Source: Saccharomycopsis fibuligera x Saccharomycopsis cf. fibuligera (Eukaryota > Ascomycota > Saccharomycetes > Ascoideales > Saccharomycopsidaceae). From it: a DNA stretch of 64,000 nucleotides. The position numbers were made by a program, and so were the translations under genes. Below the pieces are notes generated by a model. It was given only the letters and a program-made list of their open reading frames with translations. It made no database searches and was not told the DNA's origin. The stretch covers positions 2,162,501 through 2,226,500 of the forward strand of contig CP012820.1 of NCBI GenBank assembly GCA_001936135.1, in the 5' to 3' direction. Below, piece by piece: positions 11,149 to 22,500 of this stretch (positions are counted from its first letter, which is position 1; every line of letters starts with the position of its first letter).

Positions 11149-12546
11149 TCAATTTTTGTTAAGTGGCAAAAAATTTTGGGAACAATTACTTACAGGACCA
11201 TAAGTATCATTCAAACTAGCTCTACTCGACTGACTGGTATTTGAACTTTTGTTTCTTATACTAGTAGTACCAGTGGTATCTGGATCCACCTCAACGAATT
11301 CTGGCTGCACAGTAACGGAGTGGATACCATGGGCATGTAAACAGGTTCTAATGCTTGTCACAACGTCGAGGAACTTGTCTGGAGATACATTGATCTCTGC
11401 GTGTAACGAAGCAATGGAGATTTTTTCAGTCAAGTTCCAAATATGGAAATCATGAACTGAAATGACACCAGGTAAGGAAAGGACATCTTCTTGAACATCG
11501 TCAGCAGAAATGGTGGATGGAGTTGCTTGGAGTAAGATTTTCGAAGCTGATCTGCAAAGAGGCAAAGCAGTTGAAAAAATGATGGCGGTGATGAAAAGGG
11601 AAATTGCTGGGTCAAAATAGAATCTCCAAGAATAGTCTGTTTTCCAAATGAGTAATGCAGTGGCGATAACCCCAACGTTACCAAGGGCATCACCAAGGAC
11701 ATGTAGAAACACCCCGCGCATGTTCAATGATTTATGATTGCCCTTTTGAGCTTTTCTTTCTAATCTTTGCAATTCATGCTTGTGGGTGGTATGTAAGTCC
11801 AACTCACTAGTCAAGAGGCCTTGATTTTGAGCGAGGAATACTTCTGGCAAAATAGGTTCAATATCAGATTCATTAGCGTGGTCTTCATCAGAATGGGCGT
11901 GCGAATGGGAATGGTCCTGGCTGTCATGGGTGTGTTCATATTGGTGCTGTTGTTGTTTCTTCACAGCGTGATCATGGCCGTGGTCAACATCCGCCGGCTC
12001 ATCAGAGTATCCCGGTTCATCCTGGTAATGAGAATGGGAATGGCCATGATTTTCCAAACCATCTTCTTCATCCTCGTCCTCCAACTCGGCGCTTAAACCA
12101 CCAGCATGTGAATGGGAATGACCGCCATGTTCGTGCTCATGGAAAAGCAACAAGCCAACAAAATTAGAAACCAAACCAGCAACACCCACACCTAAGATAA
12201 GTTGCGGATTGCTGATGATTTCCGGAGAAACAAATCTTTGCACCGCTTCAATGAAAATCGTCATACAAAGCGCTAACAAAAACACCGCGTTAATCAAAGC
12301 TCCCAAGATCTCTGCTCTCTGCCAACCATAAGTGTATGTAGCGTCGGCGCCCTTGTTTCTAGCAACTCTGACGGCCCAAAGGGCAACCACCAAGGAGAAA
12401 ATATCATTCAACATGTGAAAAGCATCGGCCACAAGAGCTAACGAGTGAACGGTGTAACCGGTGATGGCCTCAATGAGACAAAAAATGGTATCGATAACCA
12501 AAAGAGCAATGATCCTTGCCTCTTTGCTTTTAGAAGAACGAGCCAT
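11149..12546 (-). CDS. ZRC1: Vacuolar zinc/cobalt transporter of the cation diffusion facilitator family
   Basis: Moves Zn2+ (and possibly Co2+) from cytosol into the vacuole in exchange for protons, giving metal tolerance. 465 aa from an ATG at 12546. Six TM segments with the Zn-binding motif in TM2 (D41, H44, D48 in VADAFHMLND) and its partner in TM5 (HVLGDALGN). The loop between TM4 and TM5 (~140-230) is rich in His-Asp, His-Ser and His-Glu repeats, as in Zrc1/Cot1. The cytosolic C-terminal domain has the conserved HDFHIWNLTE and HGIHSVTVQPEF. The Asn at position 47 matches the zinc-selective state in Zrc1. ZRC1 and COT1 are duplicates in S. cerevisiae; here one orthologue of both is the likely reading. 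Confidence 0.95.
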   Translation of the reverse strand: MARSSKSKEARIIALLVIDTIFCLIEAITGYTVHSLALVADAFHMLNDIFSLVVALWAVRVARNKGADATYTYGWQRAEILGALINAVFLLALCMTIFIEAVQRFVSPEIISNPQLILGVGVAGLVSNFVGLLLFHEHEHGGHSHSHAGGLSAELEDEDEEDGLENHGHSHSHYQDEPGYSDEPADVDHGHDHAVKKQQQHQYEHTHDSQDHSHSHAHSDEDHANESDIEPILPEVFLAQNQGLLTSELDLHTTHKHELQRLERKAQKGNHKSLNMRGVFLHVLGDALGNVGVIATALLIWKTDYSWRFYFDPAISLFITAIIFSTALPLCRSASKILLQATPSTISADDVQEDVLSLPGVISVHDFHIWNLTEKISIASLHAEINVSPDKFLDVVTSIRTCLHAHGIHSVTVQPEFVEVDPDTTGTTSIRNKSSNTSQSSRASLNDTYGPVSNCSQNFLPLNKN

Positions 12547-14216
12547 TTTGTTACTTGTTCATGTAAATATTACGGGTGATTGAATGACGAGTCCTTTTGT
12601 CTTGTTTTGTGTATGTTTTTTTGTTGGGATGTATCTGTCTTATATCGCTGACCAGTGGATGTGAGAAATTTTTCCAGGTGACGAAACCGCAGAGAAGAGT
12701 TGCTGTTTGATGATGTCTTTGATTGGTGATGTGTTTGCCTAACTAGATGCGTTTGTTCTTAGCCGAAAAGCAAGTATCGCTTGATCAACGGAAGAGGAAA
12801 AAAGAAAAAGAAAAGGAAAAGGAAAAGAAAAAGAAAAAGGAAAAAACTTCTCTTGCAAATAAGCAGTACCAACAGCAGTAACAGTTAAGAGTTTAGACAA
12901 ACAGGCTGAGGCTCGGAATTTCAATTTCTTTGTTTGCGTTTGTAGCGACTCTTAAACTAGAATTTTTTTTCTTACGACAATTAAGATCCTTTCAAAAATT
13001 AGCACAAGCGGGCCAAGCAAAACAGAAAAATAAGACAGAAAAATAAAACAGAAGCAAAAAAAAGAAAGAAAAAAAAAAGAAAAAGAAAAAAAAAAGATAA
13101 AGGATAAAAAGTGCTGGAGAGTGCGCATCCCAATTGAGATTATAAGCGAAGAGTGTCACCCGCCGCACGTACCTGTAGCACAATAGCCACTGCTACACAC
13201 TGCTTTAGAAGCTGTAAACATGCCATTGTATACAGATTGCTACAGCTTCACAATACTACAAACCACGCATAGAAAAATAAAAACCCGTATAGGGCCTCGT
13301 AGGGAGTGTGCTGCATGTTTCTTGCCTACAGACAGGGTGTGTCGTTGCTCGTACGAACAGTCTAACTATCGGCCGATTCACGAGTTCATACTCAGACAGT
13401 TCCTCGGGGGTCTACTGAGTCAACTGCGCTGAAGGCGCTGTACTCGGAGAATCGCCATATGCGACGGACATAAACAGCGGAAAAAATTAGCCCGCAAATT
13501 AGTGGGAAACACCATTGTAACAATACATATCACAACACACATATGTGTCACAACACACATACATATTCCTGCTGGTGTACGCATATTTGTTATGGTTGGT
13601 GAACAAAAACATTGACCATTGAGCTGTATTTGTATACAAATATGTATGGTTTGCTAGGATATCAAAGCAGTTGAGCCCAAAAAAGTTGTTGCTTAAGGAT
13701 GCAATGGCTACCATGGTGTTTATGTTTCAGGTGGCATATTGTCTTCCAAGCGAGAACTCAGATTCGGGAATTACGTATTACAGTGTACAATAATGAGCAT
13801 CGAGAGATCGGTTTTTCAAGATACGGATATCGGGCTGTGTGGAACTTATTACCGTTCGAGATAAGAAAGGCAGCTGCACCCTACTTCGAACGCAGTCAGT
13901 TAGTTGTCTCTTCGTGTACCTTGACCCCTGCTTTTTTTAACCTGTTCTAGATTCGCTGTAGCTGTTTTGGATTGAAGAGGATGTTTGGACTCATTATGCT
14001 CGATAAAGATCATTATTTGTTGATCATGCTGTTCGAATTCGCTTTACATGATCTTAGAAATTGATAGTTAGACTATGCCAATTACAATCTGTCAGTTTCG
14101 AAGGTAAGACTCGAGAACTGGGGCTAGCGTATACGCACCCATCCAAGATAGGCCTGATCCAACGTATTTTAGAAATTTCGGCTTGACCAAGGCATTGATA
14201 TTTTGGAATCAATACC

Positions 14217-14218
<2 letters not shown>

Positions 14219-14258
<40 letters not shown>
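14219..14258. repeat. 40-base poly-T run
   Basis: Uninterrupted run of about 40 T in an intergenic region. The length may carry sequencing error. Confidence 0.9.
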
Positions 14259-14452
14259 CTGTTTTTTGCGCTAGGGTAGTGTAACTGATAGTCTCTCCTG
14301 AGTATGCTTCACACTCGCTGTGTACTATAGGATATATATCGTTAGAAAGCATCTGGGAATGTCTAACCGGCTACTTATTGGTTCCAAACTTGTTAAATTC
14401 AAGCCAGAGAAACTTTGGTGTCTACTTTTTTTGCATAAATACAGGTTTGTTT

Positions 14453-14454
<2 letters not shown>

Positions 14455-14495
<41 letters not shown>
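14455..14495. repeat. T28-A13 homopolymer junction
   Basis: About 28 T directly followed by about 13 A, so a foldback of up to 13 A:T pairs is possible. It could act as a bidirectional 3'-end signal, but no gene lies close on the plus side. Confidence 0.85.
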
Positions 14496-14859
14496 TAAAT
14501 ATAGGAGTTACCTTAAATATGCAGAAGCCAGTCGTATTTCAGATAATTTCTCTACAGATACCAGTGGCACCAACATTGGCCTAGTCGGTTTTGCAATCAT
14601 GGAAGGTTCGCATACACTGGAGCGAAATAAAAGAAAACCAAAGGCAAAAAACAAAAAACAAAAAAAAAAAAAAAAACAAAGAAATCATTATAGAAAATTC
14701 ATTTATATTATATGGTTAAGGGTGTAAATTACAACAACAATTAATTAACTAGAAGAGAGAGAAAAAGGAAAAAGAAGTGATACTTAGTATCTTCTGTGGT
14801 ATGTAATGACATGGCACGGGCACGGTATAGTATGGTTAGTTTGATACAAACGTTCAAAC

Positions 14860-16968
14860 TTAGCTTTGTGTCTTGTAAAGTTCGTCAACTTCTTTCTGAA
14901 CATCGGCCAAAATCTTCTTTCTTTGCAACTTATGAGCGCTAGTAACGTAACCATTTTGAGGAGTCCATTCATGATCAACAAGCACAGTCCCCAAAATTAA
15001 TTCAATACCGTTCAAACCATCCTTCTTAGCTTGAGTGACAAGGCTCTTAGTGACGGCTTTTTGTAATTTTTTGTTAGTTACCAACTTGGCCAATTCAAAT
15101 TCGCTCTTATCCTTGATAAGTCCCTCGCTAACTGCGAGTTTTTCCAAAGCTTCAGGATTTGGAGTCACAATAGCAACTGGCTTGACTTTACTTTGGTCAG
15201 CGTAGCAGCAAATATCAGCAACGAGAGTATTGGATCTGTAAACAGACTCAATTTTTTCCAAGGCAATATATTCACCATTCAAAGTCTTGACCAAATTCTT
15301 TTTACGGTCAATGACCTTCAATTGACCAGTAGAAGTCCATTCACCAACATCGCCAGTTTGGAACCATCCATCATCGGTCAATGCTTTTTTGGTTTCCTCT
15401 GCATTCTTGAAATATTCGCTAGTAACTGGAGCACCTTTGATCCAAATTTCACCCTGGTTGTTTTTGGCAAAGTAGCCCAATTCTTCCACATCCACCAACT
15501 TTACAGTGATCGCGGCACTCAAAGCACCAGCAGTACCGTATTCGAAATGGTTTGGATGGAGAACAGTGGTATTAGCAACAGTTTCAGTCAAACCGTACCC
15601 AATCAACAATGGAGCAATCAAAGTAGAAATGAACTCTTGGGTATCCTGGGAAATTGGAGAACCACCATTCAACACCAATCTAAGCTGTCCACCAGTAGCT
15701 TCTTTGATTTTACTAAAAATTAAACGATCCAAAATTGCAGATCCAGGCAAATGCAAACTGTGCAAAAATTGTTTGGATTTGTAACTTGCCCAAAAGATTT
15801 TTTGAGTATACCCAGGCAATGCACTAATCTTGCCAATAATACCCTTCTTGATGGTTTCCCAAACCGCAGCAACAGCAACCATAATGGTTGGCTTGAACTC
15901 TCTCATGTCACCTTTGGAGTTTCTCATGGAATTATCAGTCAAAGTCTTGACGCCAGCATAACCGATGATACCACCCCAGTAAAAGATCAAAAGTTCGAAA
16001 GTCAATTCAAAAATATGCGCTAATGGCAAAAAGGCAATGATTCGATCGCGAGGGGAGATAATGCTTTTGTCGATGATACCACCAACCCCTGCCACACCAG
16101 CAAGAATGTTCGCATGGGTCAACACCACCCCTTTTGGATCGCCGGTGGAACCGGAAGTGTACATGATGCAAGCAACATCTTCAGGTTTTGGAGGGTGAAC
16201 CGAGATTTCTTTAACGGTCTCCTTGCCCAAAGCAATAACCTCTTCTACAGAGTAGAATTCTATGTCTGGCCTGATCTTTAGGATTTCGTCTTTAGCGGCT
16301 TGGGCTTCTCTGTAAATCTTGCCGTTTTGCCTCTTGTCATTTTCGTCGATTTTCTCAGTGTGGATGATGTATCTAATGTCTTTAGCTTTCTTCAATGGAT
16401 TGATCAACTTGGACAAGAGGCCATTGTCGGTGAAGACTGCTTTAGTTTCCGTCTGAAGAATAGAAAAAGTCAAACCGGATTCGCCCAAAGTGTCATAAGC
16501 AGTGACAATAGGAATCGACTGGGTGGTGGCGGCTAAGAAAGTTTCCATCCATCTAGCAGAAGTGGAGGCAAAAACGTGCAATTTTTCTTGATTTCCAGGC
16601 TTCAATCCGATCTTCACCAAGCCTCTACCGTACTCGTGGATCAAGACTTTTAACTGAGCCTTAGTGATGTACTCATAGGGACCCAACTCGAAGTATTGCC
16701 ATGTCTTTTCGACATCGGTTTCTTTGCCGTCGATGAGTTTCTTGACGGTTTTTTTCTCTTCGTGGATATCAATCAACTTTCTTTGGCCAATGACGTTGTT
16801 CTTGGTGTTGACGTCTAGACACTCGCCAATGTACTCGTACAAAGTGTTGCCCTTTGTGCCTATTGGCCTAGTGACAGGCAACTCGACATTTTTGATGAGT
16901 CCGTTTCTTCTTGGAGCAGTCTCACCAGGCTTTGCTTCGCCAACGGGGACGTTAACTAATTTGACCAT
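14860..16968 (-). CDS. FAA1: Long-chain fatty acyl-CoA synthetase, FAA1/FAA4 type
   Basis: Activates long-chain fatty acids to acyl-CoA using ATP, for import, lipid synthesis and protein acylation. 702 aa from an ATG at 16968; S. cerevisiae Faa1/Faa4 are about 700 aa. The ETAPRRN start motif, the AMP-binding P-loop YTSGSTGDPKG (from Y270), the A5-like GYGLTE motif, and the fatty-acyl-CoA signature (DGWFQTGDVGEW, then IDRKKNLVKTLNGEYIALE) are all present. The C-terminal NGIELILG and DHEWTPQNG match the Faa1/Faa4 pair rather than Faa2 or Faa3. The sequence does not tell FAA1 from FAA4, because the duplication is specific to the Saccharomyces lineage. Its promoter region, 16969 upward, is long (2.6 kb). 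Confidence 0.96.
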   Translation of the reverse strand: MVKLVNVPVGEAKPGETAPRRNGLIKNVELPVTRPIGTKGNTLYEYIGECLDVNTKNNVIGQRKLIDIHEEKKTVKKLIDGKETDVEKTWQYFELGPYEYITKAQLKVLIHEYGRGLVKIGLKPGNQEKLHVFASTSARWMETFLAATTQSIPIVTAYDTLGESGLTFSILQTETKAVFTDNGLLSKLINPLKKAKDIRYIIHTEKIDENDKRQNGKIYREAQAAKDEILKIRPDIEFYSVEEVIALGKETVKEISVHPPKPEDVACIMYTSGSTGDPKGVVLTHANILAGVAGVGGIIDKSIISPRDRIIAFLPLAHIFELTFELLIFYWGGIIGYAGVKTLTDNSMRNSKGDMREFKPTIMVAVAAVWETIKKGIIGKISALPGYTQKIFWASYKSKQFLHSLHLPGSAILDRLIFSKIKEATGGQLRLVLNGGSPISQDTQEFISTLIAPLLIGYGLTETVANTTVLHPNHFEYGTAGALSAAITVKLVDVEELGYFAKNNQGEIWIKGAPVTSEYFKNAEETKKALTDDGWFQTGDVGEWTSTGQLKVIDRKKNLVKTLNGEYIALEKIESVYRSNTLVADICCYADQSKVKPVAIVTPNPEALEKLAVSEGLIKDKSEFELAKLVTNKKLQKAVTKSLVTQAKKDGLNGIELILGTVLVDHEWTPQNGYVTSAHKLQRKKILADVQKEVDELYKTQS

Positions 16969-18271
16969 TATCGAGTTATAGTAGGAAGAGTGGAAATCTG
17001 CTGTACCGACAAAAGTTGTTTTTTATGATTGTTTTGTTTTGTTTTATGGCAAAATATATACAAACAAATGGGATTGCAGCCAGTGTGTAAGCAATAGGCA
17101 AGTGAACTGAACTGAACAGAACAGAACAGAACAGGAAAGAGGAAAAACAGAAAAATAAAGAGTCGAGCTGAGGCGACAAGCAGGCAGCTGCGATGAGAAG
17201 AAAGAGCGGGAACCAGTGCCAGGGAAAGTGCCAGTGGCAATGCGGGATGGATGGATGGCAAGCAAGTGAAATAGACAAAGCTTACTTACGTGCTTATTTA
17301 TTTACACCACCCTTACACTGCCGATGCTTGCCGTCGCCGCGAAGAACTGTTCAGTTGTGCACAATAGCAGCAGCCGGTGGGACTGGATCACAGAAGCTTC
17401 TGGCGAAGAGACAATCAGTTGGGTATTGTTTGAGCGATCAAGCCTCGGGGCGGAATCCTGCTGGAATGCTAGTCACCATTTAATCAAGCGGCTCTTTTTC
17501 CTGCCATGGCATGTGTCGCTGGTCCATTTGTCCTGTTGCTGCGGGTGTTGGCACCGGGCATTCCCAATATAATATATAATATGTGAGTATTGGGTGCCTT
17601 AATTTGCTTGATCCCGGCCGAGGGGCAACACTCGGCAACGGCAAAGGCAATCGCTGCTATCCGCCATCCGTTGTGCGTTGCAGTTGAACGGGGATCGCAA
17701 CATTTGTTGGGCTTGCTTCCCATCCCCCAACAGCACGTGACAAGAAGGTTTCCCTGGGAAATTATGCGCTAGCGGTAAATTTCCGTTCATTGAGCAGCAG
17801 CGACGACAGAGACGACGGCGATGGCCCGATCCGGAAGCCTTCCTGCTCGGCGCCGCGCCACTGGCGCTGAGGGACTGCTCGCTTGTTTTGGTTTTTCCCG
17901 ATTGGGAAGGCGCCAGTACCCGATGAGCTTGGCAGTATCCACTAGGAAGGTACAAGGGCAGCGGCAGAGGGACGGAGGAGTTGAGAGGAGTAATGGCAAA
18001 GAATCACTAAACAGAATAGATGCGACAGCTTGGATGTGTGGAAACAAAGAGCGCTTATGCTGCCCGAAGCTCCAGATCAACAGATTGTGTCCGAGGCGCC
18101 CTCGATGGTAACTACAATGCAGAAGTTTGAAGTCTTTGACACATATTGTATTGAACGTTGGATCAGCGATCTCCAAGAACCCAACGTTTTACAAAAGAGG
18201 TTTTTTTCCTGGAAGAGCATCGGCAGAGCCATACTCCGCTGATGCAGACTTTATCGCCATTATCAACAACT

Positions 18272-18304
<33 letters not shown>

Positions 18305-18501
18305 TTACCACCATAGGAAATAGTCGGCCAAGAGCTCGCTTGGACTGACAGTTTCGTAGGCGCCGCTTACTGACTCGTACAATGTATCATTCTGGCGACT
18401 GATATGGCGTGATACGCAGGAAAAGCGCTGTCTCAAAAGCTAATTTTCTAATACTGAGCCTGTAACATTGATTTCAGTTCCAATCTCCACTATGCGTCCC
18501 A

Positions 18502-18532
<31 letters not shown>

Positions 18533-19575
18533 GTCATCGTCATCATCATCGTCATCGTCATCATCACGATACATCGACAACGATCCAAAATGCAGTAGCC
18601 CTCTCCTCCTCCCTCCTCAACCACATCAACACGAGCTCCACTCCTTGGCGCCGTCGCACAAACTCTAGCGCCGAGTTCCCACTAAAACAGGCCATCTTTC
18701 TGCTGCTGACCATAGCCACGGGCGAGTCAAACATGCCGAAATTGTTATTTCCACAACACCCAACAACTGGGCGAATGCTTTGTACTCTGTTGTACGCACG
18801 GGGGCAAAGATGGTGTAGTGAATAAGCTTTATCATGTATTCTGTGTCTGTAGACAATGCCAGGAGAAAAAAGCGGCGTACTGTATTCGGTGACCAGTGAA
18901 TGCCTGTTAAACTCGTAAAGAAGCCAATGAGACAAGAAGCAGATATGCAGTAGCAGCTCAGCTGCTCTCTAAATTGAATTACATTTCTGATTACTGTAGC
19001 AGGTGATACATGAAAACCAAGAGTAATGTTTCATTCGAGCGTGACCTTGACTCAGACTCACTACACGTTTGCGTATGTGTAGAAACAACGAGTGGACTTT
19101 TTGACAGAGATTGACAAATGTCCTGGTTATGGCAAACGAAACAAAAGACAAGCGGCAAACCCGGAAGAGTAATGGAGAAAGATTCAAAATACTGAACCAA
19201 CTTTGACTAACAATTAATGATTATGACTTCAGGCAAAAAGAGTAACATATACAAAAGAAGGAGATATATAAAGTCAGTGAAAAAGATAAGTAATAACAAT
19301 AATATACAGAATGAGGCTTAACCTAGAGAAAACTTTTACCTAGAGAAAACATTTTTTTTTTTTTTTTTTAATGGAAAAACTTCTCAAAACATTCAAAAAT
19401 AGCGATACTACCCAACAATAAATAAGAAGGGTAAAGTTTGAAAATTGCGAATACATACGGTTGTTTCGCCGTATAGGATATAGCATATACAGTACAAGTA
19501 CGAGTACAGTGCAGTACAGTAGACTTTTCTTCTACCACCTTGCAGTTTTCAAGGTCCATTTTATTGCCATTATCG
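16969..19575. promoter_or_regulatory. Intergenic region upstream of the acyl-CoA synthetase gene
   Basis: About 2.6 kb between the FAA start and the 3' end of the Zn2Cys6 gene. It holds an AAC triplet repeat at ~18270-18303, an ATC/GTC triplet repeat at ~18504-18566 and a T-run near 19351-19369. Both triplet arrays could code for poly-Asn or poly-Ser in a short frame, but no flanking homology supports a gene. Confidence 0.55.
18504..18566. repeat. Imperfect ATC/GTC trinucleotide microsatellite
   Basis: About 20 units of ATC with interspersed GTC in an intergenic region. Not part of a supported gene. Confidence 0.85.
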
Positions 19576-22500
19576 TCACTGTTTTCCATCCCCAAAACTG
19601 CTGTCATTTCTACTATCGCTATTAGCATGTTTATCACTATCGTTGGCGCCATTGCTATTGCCGCTGCTAGCAGCCTTAGCTTCACCTAGTGCTGAGTCAC
19701 GAGTATTGGCATTAGTATCATTAACAGCACGATTATCGTTATCACAGTTACTGCTATTAGCAGCTGGGGTGGCAGAAACGCGGGTTGCATTGCTGCTATC
19801 AGTAAGAGCATTGTTACTGTTAGTGTTATTCCTTTGGTTACTGCTATTGTTGTTATTGTTATTATTGTTGGCAGCCGCCGCTGCTGCCATCGTTGCTGGC
19901 GCCATCGTATTCAATTCCATTCCCATCAATAGCTCGTTCCATATATTATCGTTCACGGCCCAATATGACATGTCGTTAATATTTGAGCTATTGTTGTTGC
20001 TATTGTTACTGTTGAACGGGATGCTAGAGTTCATTGTGTTGTTGTTGGTGGCGGCGGCGGTAGCGGTGGCGGTACTTACAGGATCATTGTTATTACTGTC
20101 GAAGTTTCCGGGCCCGCTAACGCTGAAGTTGGCATTCTGGTTGATGTCGTCGTTAGCAGCCGCATTGCCGAAAAATGGGGCGCCGGTGGCATTGCTATTT
20201 TCAAACAAGAAGTCAGAAAGAGCATTGCTTGCTTCTTGGGTATTAGTGATGAAGATCAGGTCGCTAAAGAGGTCACGCAAGTTGCCATTTGCACCGGCGT
20301 TTGCGTTGTTGTTGTTGCTGTTACTAAAGCCGCCCATCGCGCTGCTGGCATTGGCATTAGCATTGGCATTATTGAACTTCATACGCTTTGAAATATCTGC
20401 ATTAGCAGTGGGCAGCTGAGGGTGCATAAATCTGCTGGGCGTATCAGCGGTCCCATCAGCTATTGAATGTAACAGCAAAGCTGTAGCTTCAGCAATGTTA
20501 TTGCCATTGAGGCCGCTAGCACCCGGGGGTAAAGGCGCATGCGTAGAGCCAGATGGCGGAATTTGCAGTAAATGCTGATGTTGAGGATGCTGGTGTGGAC
20601 TCTGATAATACATGTTGGGGCTGCTGGCGATCCGGCTCATTGGTAGTCCCGGATACCCAAAGTTGGCCCCCGCATTGACACTATGGCTATTAGCGGCATC
20701 AGCGTTAGTAGCAGGGCCGCTATAGCTCAAGCTTGGGGTCATTGGAGGTGGCGCGAGCGCGGACTGCGCTGTTGTAATGCTGGGAACAAACCCTGGCATT
20801 CCGTTGAAATTGTTACTGTTATTGTTACTGTTACTGTTATTGCTATTAGATTGTTGGTAATGGTAACTGCCATTGTAATTGCTGTTGGTGTTGCTAGCAC
20901 TAGGATTGAAACCAACAGTATTGCCGAAATTGTTTCTTGGGGCCGCTGCTAAGTCGCGACTCTTGCTGTGGTTCTGAGATGGCGGTTGCCTTGTGCTGAA
21001 TTTGGATTCGAATAGCTTCATATAGGTCAAGGGTCTGTAGACCCCGTTGGCATTGCCATTGTTGCTATCGGTGCTAGGGACTTCATCGTGATTAGCCAAC
21101 TGCTCGCTATGAAGGGCACTGGGCGCCTCTTGCTGGTGCTCATTGATGTTCGACTCGTTGATGCCGTAGCGTAAAGTCAACATGTTTTTAATCTGGGTGG
21201 AGTAAGTCTCCAAAAACAAAATCAACACTAGCCGGCTCTTTGTCAAAAAGTAGTTATAAGGATATCGCTCGCTAACAACGTAGTTGATCTCAAGGACATT
21301 ATTCATCAAGTCTAGTAGGTTCTTAGGCAATAGCTCTAGCTCCGAGTACCTTGGGACAAGCAGAGTCAAGTAGCGTAAACGGAGCAATATGCCGCAAATG
21401 TAGAAGACCCTGGATTGCACAAGCAACGGCAACGACGTTACTTCCTCGTGGCTTAGCTTGGTGTAGCAGTCTAGCCCCTTGATGCAGCTTTCGGCGCACT
21501 TGCCAATCGACGAAATGACATAAGTTGACAAGGCGCCGCTGCCGTCGCTGCTGTCCTTGTTGCCGTCTCCCGAGAGAGCCGCATCAATGTTGCTAGTATC
21601 GCCGCTGATAAGCACCCTGTGGATAGACGGCTCGAGCAAATAAGCCTCGATGGAGTAGTAATAAGTAAGGGCAACGTAGTCGTTTGCGGGAATGTGCTGC
21701 TTCACTGCCAAACAGCTATTCTGCAAGTCGGTGATGATGTAGCGCGTTCGGGGGTCGTTGATGTCGAAGGGGTCCCGCTCAGAAGAGTGCAAGATGTTGT
21801 AGATTTTTTCCAGACAGGCAGTCATTTTGGCAAACATGGCGATGTTGCGGACCTCCGGCTTTGGCGACTTCATCATCGCGAGGTAGCACTCTTCGAAGTA
21901 CGAGCTCCACTTCAAGGTGTTGTCTCGCTTGAGGAAAAGCGAGTAGGAGACATTGGTGAAATACACGCAGAGCACAAGAACCCTGCTTTCGTCAGACTGG
22001 GAAATGTCGCGGAGGGAGGTTTTTTTCACCCTTGACTCCTGGCTGCTGAAGTAGTAGATGGCGCGGCCGCTGAGCCCCAAGTCGTGGATCATCGAAACAC
22101 AGAGGAGGTTCATCAAATGGTACCGGCGGTGCTGGAACAACTCTGCGCTGTCGTACCAAATGCACATCAAGAGCAAACTTTTCAAGAGCTCGGGCAGCTT
22201 GGTGCCGGTGATTAGGATCTCGTGGGACAAGAGCTCTACAGCCTTGATGTGGATCTTCAAGTCTGTCTCGAGGGTGGTGTCCTTGGGCCTGTTGACGGTG
22301 CTCGGGATGACAATGGAGCTGACCGCGAGCACGGCAATGAACACAAACGGGGACCGCTGGCGGAACTTGTCGATGTCGATCTGGCCAGCGGTGTTCTCCG
22401 CGATAATCTGCGGGTCGTCGAGGATGTTGACGATCGAAAACCGGGAGTAGAGCTTCTCGACGTATAGGCTGATCCGCATGGACACCTCCTCGCGAGAAAG

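Larger units (their letters stand above)
12547..14859. other. Intergenic region between zinc transporter and acyl-CoA synthetase genes
   Basis: About 2.3 kb with no recognisable gene. It contains A/G-rich tracts (12786-12845 and ~13020-13105) in the transporter's promoter, a 40-T run (14219-14258), a T28-A13 junction (14455-14495) and an A-rich tract near 14650-14677. An 83-codon plus-strand frame at ~13699 is not supported. Confidence 0.55.

Noticed and set aside
18468-18668. Poly-Ser frame over the ATC/GTC repeat
   Set aside because: The only feature is the microsatellite; flanks show no coding signal.
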